From: Candidatus Methylomirabilota bacterium
GTDB taxonomy: Bacteria; Methylomirabilota; Methylomirabilia; Methylomirabilales; 2-02-FULL-66-22
Assembly: GCA_016208645.1 (NCBI GenBank)
Contig: JACQXP010000324.1
Location: forward strand, 1 to 9,033
DNA: 9,033 nucleotides
Direction: 5' to 3'
This document shows, piece by piece, positions 5,916 through 9,033 of the stretch. The translations under genes and the position numbers were made by a program. The notes under the pieces were generated by a model. That model did not search any database and was not told the DNA's origin. It worked only from the letters and a program-made list of their open reading frames with translations. Numbering within the stretch: the stretch's first letter is position 1; each line of letters begins with the position of its first letter.

Positions 5916-6261
5916 TGACTACTTGATCCGCCTGCTCCTCGCCGACGTGTTGACGAATGCGAGCTGCCGGGTGCTCACCGCCTCCGACGGCGCTGAAGCG
6001 GTGGAGATCCTGGAAAAGGAGCCGGTGGACCTCCTGATCACCGACTACGATATGCCCCGGATGAATGGCCTCGAACTCATTCGGTGGAGCAAGGCGCGCT
6101 TCCCCCACGTGACCGCAGTGATGATCACCGGACAAAATTGCCAGGCGCTGGCGGCAGATGGACGGCAGTTCGGGGCACTGCGCGTCCTCCTGAAGCCCTT
6201 TTCTGTCGAGCACCTCCTCTCCCTGGTGGGGGAGATCCGGGGGACAGCACCGATCCCATAG
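5872..6261 (+). CDS. Single-domain (CheY-like) response regulator
   Basis: 129 residues comprising only a receiver domain. The acidic pocket is D14-D15 (VLAVDDDYLIR), the phospho-acceptor D58 (LLITDYDMPRMNG), the switch Thr T86 (VMITGQ) and the conserved Lys K108 in KPF (108-110). There is no output domain and no sensor kinase in the window. It probably relays phosphate to, or acts by docking on, a partner. The start at 5872 has AGGGGA (5862-5867) four bases upstream. An upstream in-frame ATG at 5815 exists, but it would add 19 residues that do not belong to the fold. It overlaps the winged-helix gene by 44 bp, implying translational coupling. A run of seven G (5854-5860) lies just upstream, where slippage could join the two frames. 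Confidence 0.9.
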   Translation: MGEEGREFRVLAVDDDYLIRLLLADVLTNASCRVLTASDGAEAVEILEKEPVDLLITDYDMPRMNGLELIRWSKARFPHVTAVMITGQNCQALAADGRQFGALRVLLKPFSVEHLLSLVGEIRGTAPIP

Positions 6262-6349
6262 CCAGCCACCGCTCATCCCTCCTCTCCCGGGCAGGCCCGC
6301 GGAGATGCCCTGCCGCGCTCCCGAGAGCACAACGCCGGTCCAGGCTCCG

Positions 6350-7330
6350 CTACCGTGAGGGCGGCCCCTGGATATCCGCCCACGCAGGGAGTCCCCCGAG
6401 GGGTGTCGCCGTCTTCACGGCCCGCAGGATCGCGTCTGCCACGGCATCGGCGGCCGCGAGGCCGACGGCATTGAGGTCCGCTTCGATCCCGCCTTCGGCG
6501 GGACCGGTCGCCAGCGCGATGACCAGGTCGCCATCCAGCGTGGTGTGAACGGGGGCGATGGTGCGCACCATGCCCTGGTGCGCCATCTGGGCCATCTTGG
6601 TTGCCTGGACCTTGGTCAGGCGGGCATTCGTCGCCACGACGGCCAGCGTGGTGTTCTCGGCGTCGTACCCACGACGCACGACGCCGCAGCGCATGGCGGC
6701 AGCGGTGTCCACGAGGCGAAGGCTCTCGGGCGTCTCCCTGGCACCGGCCAGGAGTTGCCCGGTTAGCGGATCCCGGACGTCGCCAAAGGCGTTTACCACG
6801 GTGAGCGCCGCCACCGTGATCCCGCCGGGCAGCGTGACGCCGGCCGTGCCCAGGCCGGACTTCATCGCCTGGGTGATGCCGAAGAGTTTCCCCACCGTGG
6901 CGCCCGTGCCAGCGCCGACGGAGCCCTCGGGGATCGGGCCGGTCGAGGCCTGCTGGCACGCGACATAGGCCATACGCGGGTCCGGCCGGGCCCGGGCATC
7001 GCCGAGGCGAAGGTCGAAGAGGATCGCGGTGGGGACGATGGGGACGCGGGTGACCTGCACGTCGAAGCCGATGCCTCGCTCTTCCAGGTACTGCATGACC
7101 CCGGCGGCGGCGTCCAGGCCGAAGGCGGACCCGCCGGCCAAGAGGACCCCGTGGACGAGCGGCACCAGGTGAAGGGGAGACAGGGCGTCCAGCTCCCGCG
7201 TGCCGGCCGCGGAGCCTCGCACCTCCGCGCCGCCCACCGTGCCCTCCGGGCAAAGCACGACGGTACAGCCGGTACACCCCTGGGCGTCTGTGGCATGGCC
7301 GACCCGGATACCCGGGATTTGGGTGAGCAT
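6350..7330 (-). CDS. S58 (DmpA/BapA-type) autoprocessing aminopeptidase, P1 family
   Basis: 326 residues, typical for family S58, whose members cleave themselves to expose an N-terminal nucleophile and then act as D-amino-acid, beta-peptide or related aminopeptidases. Signatures: IPGIRVGHATD (5-15), GGSAFGLDAA (66-75), GSVGAGTGATVGK (136-148), the self-cleavage site ENTTLAVVATNA (225-236; expected cut between Asn226 and Thr227, Thr227 becoming the nucleophile), MAHQGMVRTIAPVHT (249-263) and DGD (266-268). The frame opens at 7396, but ATG 7330 is chosen because GGAGG precedes it closely and homology starts there. No signal peptide, so cytoplasmic. It converges on the response regulator with an 88-bp gap. 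Physiological substrate cannot be deduced; neighbours give no hint. Confidence 0.9.
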   Translation of the reverse strand: MLTQIPGIRVGHATDAQGCTGCTVVLCPEGTVGGAEVRGSAAGTRELDALSPLHLVPLVHGVLLAGGSAFGLDAAAGVMQYLEERGIGFDVQVTRVPIVPTAILFDLRLGDARARPDPRMAYVACQQASTGPIPEGSVGAGTGATVGKLFGITQAMKSGLGTAGVTLPGGITVAALTVVNAFGDVRDPLTGQLLAGARETPESLRLVDTAAAMRCGVVRRGYDAENTTLAVVATNARLTKVQATKMAQMAHQGMVRTIAPVHTTLDGDLVIALATGPAEGGIEADLNAVGLAAADAVADAILRAVKTATPLGGLPAWADIQGPPSR

Positions 7331-7346
7331 CCTGCCTCCACATTGG

Positions 7347-7473
7347 CAGGCTGCTGAAAAAGGCCCACCTGCGGCGTCAGGCACTCGTCGCGGCACTGCG
7401 ACGTACGCACCGATGTACGCCTCGTGCCTCGACCTCGTGCCTTCCTTGCATCTAGGCCTTTTTCATCAGCCTG
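7347..7473. repeat. 127-bp imperfect palindromic element (MITE-like intergenic repeat)
   Basis: The ends are 19-bp inverted repeats differing at one base: CAGGCTGCTGAAAAAGGCC (7347-7365) and the complement of 7455-7473. Symmetry continues inward, with GGCAC and GTCG blocks in matching positions and a core CGTAC (7402-7406) / GTACG (7415-7419). Centres of the ends and core coincide near 7410. There is no coding capacity. The layout fits a non-autonomous palindromic repeat. From memory, sequences ending in CAGGCTGCTGAAAAA recur in intergenic regions of several high-GC bacterial groups, but this was not checked. Confidence 0.75.
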
Positions 7474-7485
7474 GGATTACGGAGC

Positions 7486-7501
7486 ATTTTCCAGCAGCCT
7501 G
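7486..7501. repeat. Extra solo end of the palindromic element
   Basis: ATTTTCCAGCAGCCTG repeats the right end of the palindromic element (TTTTTCATCAGCCTG, 7459-7473) in the same orientation 28 bp further on. It may be a remnant of a second copy or of a nested insertion. Confidence 0.5.
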
Positions 7502-7562
7502 ATAGGCGGGCGCATGATACCTGATGGGTCCCCGTGGCGCAATGGGAAGGGCAGTCCAGGAT

Positions 7563-7591
7563 TTGCATTGTGTTCTGCGCGTTCGTTTGAT
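7563..7591 (+). promoter_or_regulatory. Possible promoter of the PilZ gene
   Basis: TTGCAT (7563-7568), 17-base spacer, TTTGAT (7586-7591). Both boxes are only partial matches. It lies 50 bp before the start codon, outside the palindromic element. Confidence 0.35.
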
Positions 7592-7640
7592 AGCGTCCCG
7601 TCCGAGCCGGAAGGCGCGGAAGCCTGGAGGAGGGGAAGGA

Positions 7641-8009
7641 ATGACTGACCGACGGGCAGAGCCCAGAGCCGAGGTGGACCTGGAGGTGCACTACCGGACG
7701 GCGCAGGAATTCCTGTCCGCCTATGCGCGGAACATCAGCGGGGGTGGGATGTACATTCGGACCCAGCAGTCGCTTCCATTGAACCAGGCGGTTCGGGTGC
7801 GCTTCACCCTGCCGGGCGTCGCCCACACGTTCGAGATCCGCGGGATCGTCGTCTGGTCCAATCCTGCTCCCAGCCGCAGCTCGTTCCCATCCGGGATGGC
7901 GGTCAAGTTCACGGAGATTGATCCGAAGTCCCAAAAAATCATTTCCGATTTCGTCAACAAGGTCACCGGGACATCCTCGCCGACGACACAGAAGCGGCCG
8001 GAGGCGTGA
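7641..8009 (+). CDS. PilZ-domain protein (putative c-di-GMP receptor)
   Basis: 122 residues consisting of one PilZ domain. The c-di-GMP contacts are present: RAEPR (R5xxxR9) near the N-terminus and NISGGG (NxSxxG, about residues 33-38) followed by GMYIRT. The rest is the beta barrel (VRVRFTLPGVAHTFEIRGIVVW) and a C-terminal helix (PKSQKIISDFVNKV). Such stand-alone PilZ proteins usually tune motility, pili or exopolysaccharide by binding a partner. The chosen start, ATG 7641, has GGGGAAGGA directly upstream. The frame opens at 7524, but those residues precede the domain and overlap the likely promoter. It is transcribed alone, divergent from the peptidase. No diguanylate cyclase is in the window. 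Confidence 0.9.
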   Translation: MTDRRAEPRAEVDLEVHYRTAQEFLSAYARNISGGGMYIRTQQSLPLNQAVRVRFTLPGVAHTFEIRGIVVWSNPAPSRSSFPSGMAVKFTEIDPKSQKIISDFVNKVTGTSSPTTQKRPEA

Positions 8010-8053
8010 CGGGTATCGCCCAGGCGTGCGATCCGTTTCCCGACGGTATCCCT

Positions 8054-8076
8054 GGGATCGTTGAGGAGACGATCCC
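8054..8076. other. Perfect 8-bp hairpin downstream of the PilZ gene
   Basis: GGGATCGT (8054-8061) and ACGATCCC (8069-8076) around TGAGGAG. It lies 45 bp after the PilZ stop. There is no T-run, so it is not a standard intrinsic terminator; it may protect the mRNA 3' end. Confidence 0.45.
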
Positions 8077-8141
8077 CACCCGCATGACGGCACGGGAAGA
8101 GGCTGGACTTCCCGGGGGCGATTGAGTATCTTCCTGATGGG

Positions 8142-8174
8142 ATCGGCGGCGGCATATCCTGGCCCGCCGCCGAT
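8142..8174. terminator. Perfect 11-bp GC-rich inverted repeat before tRNA-Sec
   Basis: ATCGGCGGCGG (8142-8152) and CCGCCGCCGAT (8164-8174) around an 11-base AT-containing loop, followed by GCG and four T. It could end PilZ transcription and insulate selC. The loop holds TATCCT, which could alternatively be a -10 box for selC. The 190 bases between the PilZ gene and selC hold only this and the hairpin at 8054-8076. Confidence 0.4.
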
Positions 8175-8199
8175 GCGTTTTGCATCCCCGGACGAGAAC

Positions 8200-8294
8200 G
8201 GAGGCGGATTGGGCCTGGTGGCCCTCCTGGTCTTCAAAACCAGTGTGGCGCCTAACCCGTGCTAGGTGGGTTCGATTCCCACACGCCTCCGCCA
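8200..8294 (+). tRNA. selC: tRNA-Sec (anticodon UCA), CCA encoded
   Basis: This 95-base cloverleaf decodes UGA as selenocysteine after seryl charging and SelA conversion. The acceptor is GGAGGCG(G) 8200-8207 with (A)CGCCTCC 8283-8290: seven pairs plus a terminal G-A opposition where bacterial tRNA-Sec has an eighth pair. The D arm is GGGCC/GGCCC (8211-8215, 8220-8224) with the 4-base loop TGGT characteristic of tRNA-Sec. The anticodon arm is CTGGT/ACCAG (8227-8231, 8239-8243) with loop CTTCAAA, anticodon TCA at 8234-8236. The long variable arm is TGGCGC/GTGCTA (8246-8251, 8259-8264). The T arm is GTGGG/CCCAC (8266-8270, 8278-8282) with loop TTCGATT. Discriminator G8291 and CCA 8292-8294 are encoded. 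It is the cognate substrate of the SelB encoded 4.2 kb upstream and appears structurally sound. Confidence 0.97.
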
Positions 8295-8301
8295 AAATAT
8301 C

Positions 8302-8333
8302 GGCGATCCTTAGGAAACCTCGGGTCGCCTTTT
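8302..8333 (+). terminator. Intrinsic terminator of tRNA-Sec
   Basis: GGCGATCC (8302-8309) pairs with GGGTCGCC (8322-8329) with one G-T wobble. The loop can fold further as AGG/CCT around AAA, and TTTT (8330-8333) follows. It starts 8 bases after the encoded CCA. Confidence 0.8.
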
Positions 8334-8548
8334 CTATTCGCGACCCAAGCTCAACATGGGACTTTGCAACCTTTTGCGGAAATCTGCTGGTTTCTCGCAT
8401 TCGAACACCGCCCGGCTTTCATCGGTAGCCCGCTTTCGTCCGCGATTGGTATGCTCGCAGCGCCTTCCGCGGTCATGGCACTGGCAAGCCCTACCCCTGG
8501 TGTCCCGCCACGGGGGTCCCGTTCCGCCCCGACCCTAGCGATCCGGGT

Positions 8549-8557
8549 TTATCCACA
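8549..8557 (+). promoter_or_regulatory. Consensus DnaA-box match
   Basis: TTATCCACA, identical to the high-affinity DnaA box. It is a single site; there is no cluster or AT-rich unwinding region and no dnaA/dnaN nearby, so not an origin on this evidence. It lies 4 bases before a putative -35 box, where DnaA could regulate the downstream gene. Confidence 0.4.
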
Positions 8558-8561
8558 CACC

Positions 8562-8590
8562 TTGACGGCGCTGGAGATTTTCGATAGCGT
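8562..8590 (+). promoter_or_regulatory. Possible promoter of the terminal small ORF
   Basis: TTGACG (8562-8567, 5 of 6), 17-base spacer, TAGCGT (8585-8590, weak). It would give a leader of roughly 57 bases with AAGGAG near its end. Confidence 0.4.
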
Positions 8591-8653
8591 ACCTTACAAG
8601 CAAGCGGAGTGGCTGCTTCCAAGCGGCAGTCAAGAAAGCGAGAAGGAGCTCTA

Positions 8654-9022
8654 ATGGGACCGGATTACGTGCACGAAGACAGTCTCAGGCTTGAGAGGCG
8701 GCTCGACGAATTGAACCAGTTGCGGAAGAGGGCTCAAGACGAAGCGGACCACGCTCGAAGTCTCGGCCTGGATATGCAGGGTCCAGTCCTAGCTGCCAAG
8801 GCAGAAGTCGAAGGTCTGTCGAGGCAGATTGTCCACCTTGAACGGGTCGTAGAGCGGGCGAGGGCAGGCTTTCCGTACTTTAAGCGGCAGGGATTCGAAC
8901 ACGCAATTGACGCGGTTGGAGAGTCAAGCAGATGGCAGAGGCTCTCGGAGATTCCCACTCCTGGCGCGATCTTCGGGCATGATGACGCCGTCGTTAGTAC
9001 TACAGCGGATGTTTTTTTGTAG
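8654..9022 (+). CDS. Small coiled-coil protein of unknown function
   Basis: 122 residues from ATG 8654 with a good AAGGAG (8643-8648) five bases upstream. Residues about 8-75 are strongly charged and helical with heptad-like spacing (LRLERRLDELNQLRKRAQDEADHA, shown in part, then AKAEVEGLSRQIVHLERVVERA), predicting a coiled coil. The C-terminal third (PYFKRQGFEHAIDAVGESSRW, PTPGAIFGHDD) is mixed. No membrane segment, no catalytic motif and no family I recognise. Codon and base use are less GC-biased than in the genes to its left, and it lies just beyond a tRNA gene, a common integration site, so horizontal origin is possible. It ends in a seven-T run (9012-9018) 11 bp from the window edge. Confidence 0.7.
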   Translation: MGPDYVHEDSLRLERRLDELNQLRKRAQDEADHARSLGLDMQGPVLAAKAEVEGLSRQIVHLERVVERARAGFPYFKRQGFEHAIDAVGESSRWQRLSEIPTPGAIFGHDDAVVSTTADVFL

Positions 9023-9033
9023 ACAAACCAAAT

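Larger units (their letters stand above)
8334..8653. other. Gene-free 320-bp stretch with less GC-biased composition
   Basis: I see no coding sequence here; the open frames have no ribosome site and no recognisable protein. It contains a consensus DnaA-box match and a possible promoter for the next gene, listed separately. Composition is visibly less GC-rich than the left part, suggesting a boundary near selC. Confidence 0.5.

Noticed and set aside
6290..6314. Inverted repeat GGCAGG/CCTGCC between the response regulator and the peptidase as a bidirectional terminator.
   Set aside because: Six pairs only, 13-base loop and no T-run on either strand; close to chance in this composition.
8007..8084. 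UGA of the PilZ gene as a selenocysteine codon, given selB and selC nearby and a hairpin downstream.
   Set aside because: The hairpin begins 45 bases after the UGA, too far for a bacterial SECIS. The PilZ domain is complete before the stop, and the 25-codon extension looks random.
1..9033. CRISPR arrays, transposases, integrases, rRNA or toxin-antitoxin operons.
   Set aside because: No regularly spaced repeats and no coding sequence with such motifs were seen on either strand.

Overview
The window looks like chromosome from a high-GC, free-living, Gram-negative-type bacterium. The sequence is GC-rich, with G/C-biased third codon positions, Shine-Dalgarno-led genes, a TatA, a sec-type solute-binding protein and a PilZ protein. 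The gene styles resemble soil or subsurface Methylomirabilota/Rokubacteria or deltaproteobacterial genomes, but no marker in the window fixes the lineage. There is no transposase, integrase, CRISPR array or rRNA.

Layout. Left (1-1950, minus strand): a 2-hydroxyacid dehydrogenase of the CtBP/phosphoglycerate-dehydrogenase type is followed by a family 1 extracellular solute-binding protein cut by the window edge. The pair suggests uptake and oxidation of an organic or sugar acid. Next (2164-4047, plus): selB, the selenocysteine-specific elongation factor, is transcribed divergently behind its own promoter. A small membrane protein and tatA follow. Centre (4728-6261): an XRE repressor-like gene on the minus strand faces away from a small winged-helix-like protein and a single-domain response regulator. 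The 160-bp divergent promoter region carries three copies of one AT-rich motif. Then come a convergent S58/DmpA-type peptidase (minus), a 127-bp imperfect palindromic repeat, and a PilZ-domain protein (plus). Right (8200-8294): tRNA-Sec (selC, UCA anticodon) with a good terminator, then a less GC-rich stretch holding a DnaA-box match and a small coiled-coil protein of unknown function.

Two parts of the selenocysteine machinery, selB and selC, therefore lie about 4.2 kb apart, while selA and selD are not visible. The most striking observation is that SelB lacks the whole G1/P-loop: the sequence runs directly from GTAGH to KALTG where the family has VDHGKT plus about three more residues. The loss is in frame, equals about 27 bp, and every other GTPase motif is intact. 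Either this copy is inactive or altered (deletion allele, pseudogene-in-progress, sequence or assembly error), or it works in an unprecedented way. The second point of interest is the XRE / winged-helix / receiver module, with divergent consensus promoters, shared operators and nearly leaderless transcripts.
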